From assembly GCA_038025085.1 (NCBI GenBank), contig CM076147.1, positions 4,011,501 through 4,075,500 on the forward strand: a stretch of 64,000 nt of DNA, given 5' to 3'. Position 1 is the first letter of the stretch; each line of letters begins with the position of its first letter. Positions 43,750 through 56,171 of this stretch are shown here, piece after piece. Source of the stretch: Tetragonia tetragonoides. Its lineage: Eukaryota; Streptophyta; Magnoliopsida; Caryophyllales; Aizoaceae. The translations under genes and the position numbers were made by a program. The notes under the pieces were generated by a model. It was not told where the DNA came from. It did not search any database and saw only the letters and a program-made list of their open reading frames with translations.

Positions 43750-46700
43750 CTAATGGAGCATATGAGCACCCTTACACCGAAACATGCTACGTCCATATGT
43801 CACCCGTGCCATTTCAAGAAATTGTAAGAGGGCGAGCAAAGTCACTGGGATTATGGCCAATGCAATAACAGGAATAAGGCTCCACGTTTGATTTTGACCA
43901 AAAATGAGATAAAGGGCAACACTAAAGGCAGCCATCATAGATGTTATTGAGATGAACAACATGCTAAGACCAATAATTAACCTGTTAGGCAGAGTGAACA
44001 GAAAATCACCTTCCGCATAGCGTGATGTGAGGATTGACAAAAACACCAATATCGAAGTTATGGATGAGAACAAAGAGATTGCGTCAGAAACACCAAAGAT
44101 AAGAAATGCTCTCTGCCGATGTTGCTGACACTTTATAAATATTGGGACGCCATTGTTTTGGTCATTGCCACCTGGGACAGTTATGGCTGCTGCAAACACT
44201 ACTGTCGCGATAAGTGCTGCTGCAACAGTGCAGGAAGTTGCTGTATCTTTCATCCACTTCTCCCCTTCTTTAACCAACATTTGATGTTCCTCACTGAATA
44301 CAATAGCTGGGGTTTTCCCTTCTGAATTTTTCTCAGTTTTGTGTGAAGGTCGGACTAAACTCGCTACTGCCTGAAAACAATTTGATAGTTTAAAGTTAGT
44401 ACGCGAACTTTGATTATATATGGACAAGCAAGCTAACAGTTGCACATGGACTCAATAGCTGTTGTGAATGTGATAATAACAATCAGAGACCACTATTTAG
44501 CTAATTAGAAGGTTCAGATTTCAAAGTGGTGATAGCTTATTACCTTAAACCATTGTAATTCACGTTGCATTTGTAGAGCTGCACCGGAAGCAAGATTGAG
44601 GCGGTCGAAAGGTGGTAACCTTCCGGCCAAATGCAATATATTGTTCTTGGATGGGTCGATATACCTTGTAACTAAATGTTTATACTCACTCATTTGGTAT
44701 ATGAGATTAAAAACATTTTCCCGACGATATAAAACTGCTATTTGAAATACATTATGATTTTCCTCGTTGGAAGACCATATTGCTGGGGGAAACACTTCAA
44801 CAATCACCTCTATGATTTCATGGATGCCTAACTTGGCTGCAAGAAAAAGTGGTTCTTCAAGCATTGAAAATACTTTGGCATCATCCAACTTAATGATTTC
44901 TATGCACAAGCATTTGACAAGTTCGAGGGTTTGATGATGTGTCTGTTTTACATCTTTATAAAGCTTCCAGCATACATCTGCAACCAAACATGTTTTCAGT
45001 GCACAAACAACTATTGCAAATGAAATTCAATGCAGAAACCAGCCCATGAGATCACAGAAGGGATAAAATCCCTATAACTTTAAGTTAGTGAAGATTTTAA
45101 GGTCAACTTTATAGCAGCAAGGCAAATTATAACAGAGAAATTCTCAACTCCCTCACTAATCAGTCAATCATCTCAATCTCCTTAAACCATCACACTAACC
45201 TACCAATTTGCCTGAAGCAAACCTTTCTTACTAACAGCTCACTCTACGCAATTGGTACAGACGGGACCCTCTACTTCCCTAACACCCGAGAGTGATTTCC
45301 ATGATTTCTTTACATGGTCTCAATGAGTGCCTCTGTAGGTGCCAAAGAGATTGGAATTTGAAGACTATTGGCGGTAGTTCATTTTACCTGTTCACATTCA
45401 AGTTTCGAAGATTCTGTGCATGTACATAATTGCTATTCCAGCACCAAACAAACTGAAAAAAGTGAAAGATAGAACATAAAAAAGCTAAGGAAGCAAATTA
45501 CTGCAAGATGTTTACGATGTTACTGTCAAGTATGTGATACAAATAAATACAATCATAAGTTCACAACTATTTGTATCTTTTGTTATATATATTAATCTTT
45601 CCATATCTGCAAGAGCAGCAGTTTCACAAGTAATTAAAGATCATGAAATATTTTCACTTTCTAGACCATAAAAATACAAAGCATGAAAAATTCACACATT
45701 CGAGTACTATAAAAAATACCCAAGGGAGGATTGAGGCACATGGAGGAGGGACCTTACGAGGTTTAAGGATTTGTGGCCAAAGTTTGAACTTCCATCCACT
45801 AGGGAAGGCATCAGGCTTCTCAGCAAGCACACATAAAGGAGACCCGTCGCCATTAAGCTCCATGGTAGCTATATCTGGATGGAGCTTAACCAAATCAAGG
45901 GCAATGTCTGTTCAAAAAATTTAGGCAAAAAGACAGAGAGATGCACAATTAGTCAATCGAGAACACAAAGAAACATCTGTTCATACGATTACAGGCTACT
46001 AGAAAGAAAAACATCTGCTTAGTTTGTCACCACAGCTAGATATGCTACATGCCTACATACGTGGTTCTCTTTTTGACATGGGGAGAGACCCCTTAGTGTC
46101 TTGTGTCTGCTGCAGTATTGATGGATAGCTTTTGGGTTGATAGGCAATAATATGCTAAAATGTTACGACTGGTTCCTCGCTGATCAGTGATTTTCATGCT
46201 GGTATAGTGGTATCTGCTGAAGTACGTGTATATAAGATCTGACAAAACACTTGAACTTGAAAGTTCTGACATTGTAAAAGGATTAAGGTCCTGTTCTTTC
46301 GTAGTTACCATTCAGTTTTTTGTTTTCAATTCAGCTCTGTAGCTTACTTTTCTCTCAGATAATATTAGGCTATGTTCGTTTCAGCAGAATGGTGCAAAAC
46401 AGTAGTGAACTTGCGGAACAGAATGGAATGGATTGCAGAACGAAATGCACATCGTGGATGACGAAAAGATGAAGGCCCTACATTTCATTCAGCTTAGTTA
46501 TGTTCTATTCTCATATGTTCAGTTCAGTTGTATTCAGTTAAAAATAAAAAAGGGATTCCGGGTATGTACAGTGAGATATACAAAGGCATACCAAATAAAA
46601 TATCAAGGTAACTCTCAACATGTAATTCATGGGTGATAGTGTTGTTAAGTGTGCCAAACCCAGTCAACCAAACAACAATCTCTCATTCTAGGGAAAAGCA

Positions 46701-48089
46701 CCAAAGGTTCTGTAGGATGACTCACCATAGAATTCTGCCATAATGATGGAAACAAGGAGCTTAACACCAGATACACCAGCAATTGGCCTAGCCTCTATGT
46801 CAGGTTTGGTTACCTCAAACAAATATTCATACATATCCTTGTGGCCATACCGAGCAGCCCAATGGATTGGCAGACCTGATTTGCTTGCAATATGAGGCAG
46901 GTCAGGATTCTTTGTTACTAAAAGTTCAGCAGCATCAATGTTTCCGACCATTGCAGCCACTGAAAGTGCAGTCTCGCCATTTTGATCAGTTAGAGCCAGC
47001 TCTTCCGGGGACATTCTCTTGACCATTTGCTCCACAAAGGATATGTGCTTCCCAGTACCAACTGCAATGTGGAGTGCAGTTTCTGAGGCTATAGTGATCT
47101 TAGCTGTTAAGGCTTCTGGGTGTTCATCTATGAACTTTCTTGCTTGTTTCCATTTGCCTCCCAGTGCAGCTTTGTACAATGGCAAATAGGAACCCAGTTC
47201 CCTCAACTTGTTGTCCACCCTCCATCTTGCACCTCCAGGTACTAAAAGTAAATTTCAGTTAGTTAGTTTTAGTAAACCATGGAGTATTTCAGAAGAGGAA
47301 CACTCCTCTGCAACCATCTACTGTGAAGCGGCCCAATTTCGGAGTAACAATGAGTACTTTAAATGCAAAAGCTCATAGAAGATTCTCTTAAGGTGCAACA
47401 AATGTTACATTTTAAACAAGATGTTCGTTTGGACTAAAAAGTGTTACTTCATTTTAAACACTTTTGGTTAACGAACAAAAAGTAACAAAAGTATTCCTTT
47501 TGACCGTCATACCGTGAAAATGTCTTCCCAAGATCAAACGCACTTTTAAAAATCCACTAGTGACAAGAAAAAAAGGTAAACTTCACTGAGGTATAGAAAG
47601 GTATACCCACATTTCAGTGGAATAGGATCCTCTCCATTTACCGGGTTCCATTTACTAAATGGATGGTTAGAAATTGTTTCTTATAAGTTGTTTGTTTATA
47701 TTAAAAAATATAGAGAAGCAAATCTGACCCTATATTTAGTAAATGGAGGGTAAATGGAGATATCCAAACTCTGTTTCACTATTTACATTAAAGTATACTC
47801 CGATGAGTTTCCGGCAAAAATTTGTAGAAAATAAGCAAGCAAAGTACTCAATCAATGGAGAGGACATTGTTATCCATATTACAGAAAACAGGCACAAAAA
47901 ATTTTCACACTGGCTCAGTCACTAGCAATAATGTGCACACCTTCAAACTATTTTAAAAAAAAAAAAAACATTATAATTAAAGAGGCAAAGAGAGAACTTA
48001 CCGAACCTACTGCTTGATGAAGATGAAACAATGGGCTGGCTACTGTTTCTGCCATAGCCAATGGATCTTGATGAACCTTCTTCCTGCAT
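43750..48089 (-). CDS. Ankyrin-repeat protein with C-terminal PGG membrane domain, five exons
   Basis: Exons: 48089-48002, 47241-46726, 45907-45758, 44977-44544 and 44370-43750. Junctions are GT-AG with phases 1,1,1,0, and together they give 1809 nt, 602 aa. A Ser-rich N-terminus is followed by ankyrin repeats (TALHIAVGTGK, GETALSVAAMVGN and GLPIHWAARYGHKDM in exon 2; PLFLAAKLGIHE, NVFQIAVLYRRE and NILHLAGRLPP in exon 4). Exon 5 starts at the usual place of this family, after ELQWFK, and contains EEHQMLVKEGEKWMKDTA. The PGG signature TVPGGN lies at 462-464, with four hydrophobic membrane segments. This is the ACD6/ITN1-like family of membrane ankyrin proteins, linked to defence and stress signalling. 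Intron 1 carries a MITE (47628-47767). The C-terminus CKGAHMLH is intact. Confidence 0.93.
46365..46625. other. Low-complexity MITE-like sequence in intron 2 of the ANK-PGG gene
   Basis: This stretch contains repeated ggaacagaatggaatgg and gttcagttgtattcag words similar to those in MITEs at 57-58 kb and to the repeat in NLR2 exon 2. Ends were not resolved. Confidence 0.4.
47628..47767. mobile_element. Short-TIR MITE in intron 1 of the ANK-PGG gene
   Basis: The left side taggatcctctccatttac with ccatttactaaatgga is mirrored on the right by tttagtaaatggag and gtaaatggagatatcc. The ends resemble those of the MITE at 11606-11772. Boundaries approximate. Confidence 0.6.
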
Positions 48090-49373
48090 TTCCTAACAAG
48101 CGCCTAACCCAAAACCGAACAACAGCGATTAACTGGAACCCAGATCTCCCTTCTTTTTTTTCTTTTTTTTTTTTTTTTTTTTTTGCCCTCCTTAATTCTA
48201 CAGTTAACACTGGTGAGTGGTGATTTGCCCTGCGTTGACTTAATGAAATGCTTCTGCTTTACAACAATCACAATGATCTTCTTTGCAAAAATATGTACTT
48301 CTTCCGTCCTCATGTCGATTAAATTACAGTATGAGAGAAGACTTGATTGAGTGACTATTATATCTAGCTGGTACAACTACCAATTTTACTGATAATTTCT
48401 GACACTACTAACTAATATATTCAATTATTGGCACTACTGATTATTTTGTTAGTTGTGATCAAAAAAAATTTTATTGTCGGTTGAAAAGTTAGGGTGTGTT
48501 CTTTTCCACTAAACTAAGATGAATAGAGAATATTAATACGTGAGAGAAACAAATATGTCAAATTGAATAGAACGGATCCGATTATTAGATAAGGATGCGT
48601 TTGTTAGAGCTTACACGGTCGGTTCAGTTTAGTTCATGTGTCAATTTAACGATTTCAAATTCAGTTAAATAATGTTCAGTTCACTGGTGCTGAGTTCAGA
48701 AACATACTTTTTGTCTCACATATCAAGTTGTGTTCAATTCAGTTCAGTTGCGTCCAGTTCACTAGTATCCAGTTTAATAATGTTGAATTCAGTTTAGTGC
48801 AGTTCTGGTAAGTTCAGCTCTAACAAACGCACCCAGTGTGGGAAAAACACCTCCCGTAGATGCTAAAGAAATAAAATAGTAGAAGATAAAAGTTTGTATG
48901 GAACAGTGACAAACTAGCTGTTGTGTCCTACAATAGGATTATCCGAGTATGCAAGCAATTGAACTAAGCCTCACGATGCCAAATAAATGGAAACAAATAG
49001 TTACAATATAGAAACTCATAGAAATGCATTTTGGAAACTGGAAGAAGAGGATCTTGAGAAAATAATTTCTTTGGTTATAATCTTTCACAAAAATGTTATT
49101 CACCAAAAGAGTGAGATATTACATGTATGTGTTATCTTAGTACAAAAGACTTACCATTTCACAAATTAACCAATCTTCTTCATCAAACAGAAATCCCAAT
49201 ATCTGTTCACAGTGTGTGCTCATTGGTTACTGCACTCGGGAAAACATTGAGTCCATGCATAGATATTTCCCAAAGTTAACCAACCATAAGCAGTATCCCA
49301 AGAAAAAAAAACGGAAAAAAGAAAACAAAAATAGAGTTTGACACTCTCCAGTTCTTAAGAGAATGGCCAAGGG
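48090..49373. other. Intergenic DNA between the ANK-PGG gene and the invertase 3' end
   Basis: It includes a T-rich run (48155-48184) next to the presumed 5'UTR of the ANK-PGG gene, one MITE (48593-48834) and nothing that looks coding. Confidence 0.5.
48593..48834. mobile_element. MITE with ggatgcgtttgttagagct end, about 242 bp
   Basis: Left end ggatgcgtttgttagagct and complemented right end gggtgcgtttgttagagct agree at 18 of 19 bases. The left border is taa but the right border is agt, so the TSD is lost or mutated. Interior is rich in gttcagtt words, like families A and B. Confidence 0.75.
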
Positions 49374-52300
49374 TCAGCACGTCCAGGATACGGATCTTTT
49401 GACACGGGGACACATCTGCTTGTCTTCCTCAAGTGAGACCATACCAACATGAGATGGATCCTCAAGCATCATCTTCGCAACTAGATATCCTGCAATGGAC
49501 CAAGTTTGGTATTTACGCGCTTGCTTGCCTATGAAACGCCCAATCTTGCCGTCATAATACTCAGGCCAACTATCCTTGAGCAGCCGGGCTTCAGCACGTT
49601 CAATTGCTTTTCTCGCGATCTGGGGCCTTCCACTCTTTATACATGCAGCTGTGAGAAGCCAGAGCAGAACTGCAAACCACAATGCAATTTTATTATGGTG
49701 TTCAGTGTTCATATTAGCGTGTTCATGCCATATGAGGAGACAAGCAAAGTGCTATAGAAGGAAGATTTCATCAGAAAATTTTAAAAGCATGTTAAATGTG
49801 TTCCAAGTGAAAACTGAAATAAGTTGTTTTTTTCCAAGTAGTGACGATAATAGACATATATGCAATAAGTATTCATTTCAACTTTCCAATTCAAGGCGCC
49901 ATTGAGCAAAGAGAAGAGAGGAAGATATTAGCAATTCACCTGGCCAAGATCCACCATTGTGGTAACTCCATCGAGTATTCTTTGGATCGTAACCGGTGGT
50001 GATCTTCCATTCATGACCTTCTAGGGCTGGATAGCATATCTTAAGAGGCATTTCTCCCACCAATTCATCCCACCGAGATTCAATAAGGTCCATGATGGCA
50101 GAAGACTGCTCTGGGGTCGCCATAGAAGACAGGATAGCAATACAGTTCCCAAGACAGAACCAGCGGAAGTCCATAAGTGCTGGGCTCACGTTCCCAATAA
50201 AGTAACCACCCTTAGTTGGCATGAAATCAAACACCCAGTCTGGGAGAGAATCTGGCATCACATTGAACTTGTTCACCGCTGTGTGAGAATACTCCTCTGT
50301 TTTGTAGCGGTAGATACAGTTGAGTTGCTTTAAATCCAGCCAATAGTAGCTCCTCATGTGATAGCTTAAGGCATGAAGCCTCTCCACTATTTTATCTATG
50401 AATTCTTTTCCTTCTCCTTCTTGCTTAACCAATTGTGAAGCACATCGTAATGCCATGAAAAAGAGTGCTTGAATTTCGATCGGATAACCATAAATACCCT
50501 ATAAAAAAAATGAAGTTCAATCAGCTCAGAAGAAGAGGAAAAACATAATGAAACATTATCAAAATCAGCTGTGTAAATCCTAATTTACAGCTATTTTTAT
50601 ACAATGTGACACAGCTTACAACAAGAGAAAATTTAAGTCGTGAACATAATCTCATCCCAAAAATTTGAACATAAGTTGAAGTAAATGATTGCAGATAGTG
50701 TGGTGAGTGATAAGAGCAGAATAGAAGAACACTGGATTGACGTACATATTGCATAATTTCCTACTTGAGAGTTCTAAATTTTGGAGACCACAGGGAAGGC
50801 ATTGACAGATTCCAATAACTCTAAACTCTTACTGCATGGTGAGAGAATATCTGCAAGACTTACAAAGAACTCTTTTCCACAACGATATTAGACAAAGTGA
50901 ACTTTGATCCACAAGATAAATCCGCTACATGGATATCTACCATCAATATTGTTTACACTCAAGAATCCATGTGAGAGGGTCAAAGTAAGAAACATTTCAC
51001 ACCTCTCCCTAACAGAATGGTAATGGCTTAGAAGAACAAAAAAAGAGAGGAGAAACAAAGAAGGTACATGCAAAAAAGAAAGGACACGAAAGCACAGTGA
51101 ATAACTCACAGAAAGGGCAAAGGGAGAAAGGGGGGATTTTTAAGATACAAACCAGCAGGGGGGGGGGGGTTGAGGGAGAGAAAAAGATTCATGAGAGTGC
51201 CGCCTGACTACAAGGAATCAGCTATAGAGATTATTAGCCATTCCAGCATACCAAGGACCATATCCTGAGAGGTTGGGGGAGGGATTTAGGGACATACTAA
51301 CTTCTAAGTACAAGATATCAGCTACAGAGGTTCTTAGCAGAATTTCTTGTTTACCAGGGACCATAACCTCTAATGAGGATTTTGAGCGGTTTGTGGGTAG
51401 GATACATAGCCAAAGGACCTTTACAAGCCAGAATTTTATAATAGAAACCTAATAACCATGTACTAGTGGAAACTGGAAATCATAAATCTGAAAAAGTAGT
51501 GTTCCATCAGACACATTCTAAACCAGTAAAAAATACATAGGAAAACGACTATGTACCAAAGCAGTACTAGCAGAACAAGAATTAGGGCCCGTTTGGCCTA
51601 GCTTCCCAAACTTCAACATCTCCTCCCACATTTGTTCTTTCCCACCCCATATTCATCAACTCCCTCCTCCAGCTCCAACTTTTAGAAGTTGAAATAAAGC
51701 TAGAAGTGGAAGGCGAAGGAGAAGCTACAAATTGTAACTTCTACTTCTAGTCCAATTGTAGCTGTATTTCAACTTCTAAGCAGTTGGTGGTGGAGGGGGA
51801 GTGAATGAAAATGGGGTGGAAAAGAATAAATATGGGAGGAGAAGTAGAAGTTAGAAGAAGGTGGGTCAAACGGGCATTAATGCATTTCAACTAGAGGTCA
51901 ATCTGTCTACAATCTACTAATATTTACAATGTACCCTAAGGCTAAGACAGTGAATAACTGAAAGTTAGACAAACAAAGGTAGACCTAGACCTAGGGTATC
52001 TCTACTGAGACCAAATGCTAGGATATGTGCTTCACTTAATTTTCTATAATATGCTGCAAGCTGGCTATATCAATGATAAATCACATCTAGAGAACTTCTT
52101 ATTAAATTTTTATTGTATACAAATGTAGTATGAGATTAATTCAAAACAAATTTTGACCTTTTAAGATTATCCAGCTTTCATCCAAACTATGAAGCACAGA
52201 AGTTGCAGCTAGTATTCTTTGGTTGCAAGTAACTCCAGTTCTCGTTTTTTAGTTATTCTTCGAAAGAAAAGGGTTCACAATGATTAAAGTTTAAACATAA

Positions 52301-53880
52301 CAAGCAAGAAGCAACAATATATGGAATGGGAGTATCATTTTCCAAGGGATAAAGGGGCTGCAGGAACAAACCATTCTTCGGTCAATCATACAGCAACCAT
52401 CTGCACAAAGATGGGTCGGAAAAGTATCAAAGCCTTCTGAAAGACATATGCTCAGGATAAGACGGATACCCCTTTGGCATTCTGGTTTATCAGCCAGGGA
52501 AGAGTCACCAGTTGACTTTGTGTATGCACGAAGCAAAATAATCCACCAGAAACCAGAGTCAACAGGAGCAACTCTTCCTATTGCGGTCTCACCAAAATCA
52601 GCAGCTAATGTCTCAGTGTTCCTGATGGGGTCATGGTGCACTTTAAAACTAGCAGGCATAACACCTTCTCCTAGCTTGAAAAGATCAACCTTCTTCTCCC
52701 ATGATTGGAGGCGCAGGGTCTTGATGAGAAAATTCTTGACTATTTCCGGTTCCCCATTCATTAAAAAGGCTAAAGCACTTGGGACAAAATCTCTTACGAA
52801 AACCTTCAAACAAACCAGAAAGGCAGGAGTTAAAAAAAAAAGTGCACAAAAGTAAAATGTCAAAGTCTATCACAAGGTACTCACACTAAAACCAGACAGG
52901 GGAGGTATCAGTGAGCATTATTGAAGAATGAAAACATTTATACTTGAAAGTGACTATGAGAATTACAGTAGATTATGAGAAATTGATTAAGCATGTTACA
53001 TCACAGTAGATTATGCTCGTGAGAGACTAAAATGAAATTCCCTTAGACCTCCCACCATAGAAATAAAATTGAACCAAACAAAACAAAACAATCAACTAAG
53101 TGAACAAAGCTCCTGCACACAGCAGGATTTAGGGGTCAAATGTATGCAGCCTTGACCCTGAAACCATATACAATATGATCATATAATATTATATCCCAAC
53201 ATGAAGTTAAAAGGAACAAATGTTTCATAAGCAGCAAAAACCCATGTGGTCCAGACTCCTGAATCTCTGATATAAGCATCAGGCGTCATAAAACAGAACA
53301 CTTAACCTAATAGAGACTGATTTCCATTCAACTCAACAGCTTTTGTTCTTTAAGCCAACGTATTGCATACCCAAGTACTCAATGATCAGAGAAATATACA
53401 AAGCAAAAGTTAAACCTTTTCTGCTTTAGAAATATCCTAAAGGCAATGAAATTTTACCTGATCATAGTTGAGCTTTTCATCAGAGTTGTGGTCCAGGGCA
53501 GCAATAGTACCAACTGGCTCCTTCCTAAAATACACAATGGACCTCCTCAATGCTTCCCATGCCTCAGCTACGATCGGATGTGGCTCAAACCCATTCTCTG
53601 ATCTAGGGGTATCAAAACCGGATCTTCCACCCGACGAATATATGCTATCCACAGGTTCAAAAACCCGAGAAGAATTCTCTGTATTTCTGTAAAAGTGGCG
53701 AGGGGACATCGTAATCGACAATTCACTGAAGGATTTCTCATCAAAGGATCGCTTCCTTTCGGTGATAATGGGTTTGGGATTCTCACAAAACCTTGAGAAA
53801 TCATCATCACCGATCTCAAATAAGGAGTTGCTTGTGCTTGCTCCACCATTCTCAGAAACATCCACGGTAATTGGGGACAT
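49374..53880 (-). CDS. Alkaline/neutral invertase (GH100), four coding exons
   Basis: Exons: 53880-53458, 52803-52372, 50498-49940 and 49669-49374. All introns are GT-AG; phases 0,0,1; 1710 nt, 569 aa, close to the usual length of cytosolic plant neutral invertases. It hydrolyses sucrose to glucose and fructose. The true start is ATG 53880 ([13 protein letters not shown]); upstream in-frame sequence has no ATG. Marks: [133 protein letters not shown] and [15 protein letters not shown]. By family knowledge the catalytic acids are probably Asp223 (PVDSG) and Glu448 (EGHEW). No transit peptide is evident, so the enzyme is probably cytosolic. Start choice and splice sites are well supported. Confidence 0.95.
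51585..51876. mobile_element. MITE in intron 2 of the invertase gene, 292 bp
   Basis: Inverted ends gggcccgtttggcc and, complemented, tgcccgtttgaccc. TTA borders both sides (51582-51584 and 51877-51879), the TSD of Tourist-like MITEs. Interior arms contain agaagttgaaa and aacttctac words in inverted order. Confidence 0.75.
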
Positions 53881-54600
53881 GTTTGGATTTGGGATATGGG
53901 ATTTGGGATTTGAAATTTGAAATTTGAAAAATTTGGGATTCCTCAAGAGATCAAAAATAGCAATGAAGGTTGTTTAACTTGAGCTCTCACAGCTCTGCAA
54001 AGCATGAGAGGAAAATGCAGTGTGACTCCATCAACAAACAAAATTATATAAATAAAAAGGTCAACTTTTGCAGTATCTCATGACAAATTAAGTAATTCTA
54101 ACAAAGTAGAAACAAACAATATGCTTTCAATTTCATGGATTTGATAATGAACATGTGAAACATTTCAAGATTAAAAACAATTAAAACTAGTAGATCTTAT
54201 CTTGCTTCCGAAATGGTAAAACAACACCACACCAACTAACCAAGTCAAAGCACCAATATCCACTCTTTCTAACAATAAATTATCTCCCCATTTTAAGAAT
54301 AAAATTAGCAGTCTCACATTCATGTTTCATGCTTCTTCATCAGCAAACTTCTTTAAGAATAAATGGAACAATTTTGATTCAATATACTATAATCAAATAA
54401 AGAATCATACTCCATTCTTTTCTCCAATTATAAAAAGAAAAAAATAGAGAGAAAAACTTACCAGAAAATGATGAAATGGGTCTGCCAAAACTTCTGAGAT
54501 TGAAGAAAATGAAATCCACCTAAAACCCTGCAAGGTTTCCACAAGAAATGTATGCCCTTTTGCTCCTTGGAACTCTCACAAACTTAAAGAAGGCAAATTT
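53881..54600 (-). promoter_or_regulatory. Invertase 5'UTR with an intron
   Basis: On the minus strand a donor tctg|gtaagt (exon end 54462) and an acceptor gctttgcag|agctg (exon resumes at 53994) define a probable 467-bp leader intron, 53995-54461. The leader just before the ATG contains repeated aaatccca-type words. First introns in the leader are common in plant sugar-metabolism genes. The transcription start is not determined but should lie near 54620. Confidence 0.65.
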
Positions 54601-54663
54601 AATGAAAATGGAGAATAATAAATAATAATAATCAAATACTAAATAGGTTGAGGGTAATATTTA

Positions 54664-56155
54664 GGATTTTTTGCCTAAAACTACCTTTGTTTAGAAAATT
54701 TTGAAAATAACTACTTTGTTTCGCGAATTTGTCGAAAACTACCTTATTTCCAGTTTTTTTTGCGAAACACTACCATTTGACGGAAAAATGACTAACGGGG
54801 TTAACTTTGAGTGTGAACAACTTGATTTGACCATAATACCCCTCATTTATGAAAAAAAAATTGAAAACAAGCCCCCCTCTCTCTCTCTCTTTCCTCACTC
54901 GGCAATGGCGATGACGACGGCGATGGCATGCGCTACGGCGGTGGAGCTAAGGCCGCGAATGCGATCAATTAGGTTTTCCTCCATCAGTTTCCAGTTTTTG
55001 ATTTCGTTTCTCATTTTGCCTTTTGTTGTTCTTGTCTGGCTGTAAATTTATAGATTTAGGTTTTCCTCTTTCAAAAGTATGTTTTTTTTGTATCTTTTAC
55101 AGATGGATCTTTTTTTATCACTCAAATGAAGATCAATGTTGTTCGATTGTTCGATTTTCTAGTTCCTCGTTGGTGATTGCGAGACGAAAATGGCGATGAC
55201 GAAAAAAACACGCGCTCCAGCCGCTCGTCTCTCCTTTCTCCTCTCTTCTCTCAGCTCTCTGCCTCAAATCTGTACTGGGTTGTCTCTCATAAACTTGACC
55301 AAGCTTCTGAGTTTAAGTAATAAAAGCTCTACTTGAGTATATGGTACCTGATTATTCCACCGTGGAGTATTTCTAGGTGGTATTTGTTGCTGTTCTTGAT
55401 GAAGATACCCTTGATATGGAATTTGACCATGTGGGTTTTAATTGTTGGGGTTTTGGTGAACTGGGTATCTTTGATTTTGATTATTCCATTAATTTGGACA
55501 ATTGGGTTGTTGTTTTTGTTGTTGAAAATTATTCCAGGTAAACAAAAACAGAAAAGAGGAACAATTGCCAACTTTGTCTTGATTTTTGCTGTTCTTTTGG
55601 TTGTTGGTGAGGGTGATGCCAATGAAGAAAAGAGGAACAATGGTCAACTTTATCAACGCCTTCGACATTTTTACCCCATTGCTACTCTTCTGGACACCTT
55701 GTATTTCATGACAATGATCTCGGCCATGTCAAAGAGCCAAGAGTTTTCTTTTTTTTTTTAATTTGAGTGGAGGTTATGCAAATTTTTAGCATTCACTCAT
55801 CCAAATAAATAAAAGCAAGTGTAGCAATTGGTGCTCATGTTTGTTTGATAGAGGAACAGAGCTAGTAGGGAGTGAGAAATCGAGGAGAGAGAATGGGAAA
55901 AAAATGGGGGGAAATAATAGGGGAAAAAAATGGGGGAAATAAAATGGGGTAAAGAGAGTTGACTCAGTCAACTAACTTAAGTGAAGGGTAATATAGTATT
56001 TTACACTCAAAGTTAATGCCGTTAGTCATTTTTCCGTTAAATGGTAGTCTTTCGCAAAAAAAAACTGGAAACAAGGTAGTTTTTGACAAAATCGCGAAAC
56101 AAAGGTAGTTATTCTCAAAATTTTCTAAACAAAGGTAGTTTTAGGCAAAAAATCC
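54664..56155. mobile_element. Non-autonomous MULE with long TIRs inserted in the invertase core promoter, 1492 bp
   Basis: A perfect 9-bp duplication taatattta (54655-54663 and 56156-56164) flanks the element. TIRs start ggattttttgcctaaaact; both arms carry ordered words ctacctttgtttagaaaattt, ctaccatttgac and ggttaacttt. The middle has two stretches of interest: a short GC-rich one (about 54905-54960) and a segment (about 55310-55620) whose minus strand reads as a Gln/Asn-rich protein with two stops, like a retrotransposon gag tail. No transposase frame. Same family as the element at 20523-22256. Confidence 0.92.
55310..55620 (-). pseudogene. Gln/Asn-rich gag-like fragment inside the MULE
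   Basis: The minus strand, in the frame where TGG-AAT-AAT is read near 55530, gives WNNFQQQKQQPNCPN, a stop, WNNQNQRYPVHQNPNN, a second stop, NPHGQIPYQGYLHQEQQQ, then PPRNTPRWNNQVPYTQVE. This composition and the repeated WNNQ-Q and P-x-P words resemble the C-terminal half of Gypsy-type gag proteins. It is probably a captured fragment. The similarity is by composition only. Confidence 0.4.
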
Positions 56156-56171
56156 TAATATTTATAGGTGG
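56156..56171 (-). promoter_or_regulatory. Distal half of a TATA-like site split by the MULE
   Basis: On the minus strand the distal flank reads cacccacctataaatatta and the proximal flank (54655-54663) taaatattaccctcaac. Before insertion these would have formed one cctataaatatta site about 30-40 bp upstream of the expected invertase start. The proximal copy keeps only ctaaatatta. Upstream of the distal copy lies a (CTT)n run, a common plant core-promoter feature. Confidence 0.5.

Noticed and set aside
53881..53946. Earlier start for the invertase (22 extra residues)
   Set aside because: The frame is open upstream but its first codon there is TTG; ATG 53880 gives the normal family N-terminus.
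55333..55761. 142-aa hydrophobic open frame on the plus strand
   Set aside because: It is the complement of a Gln/Asn-rich frame within a MULE; poly-hydrophobic text arises from CAA/AAT codons read backwards. No membrane protein is supported.
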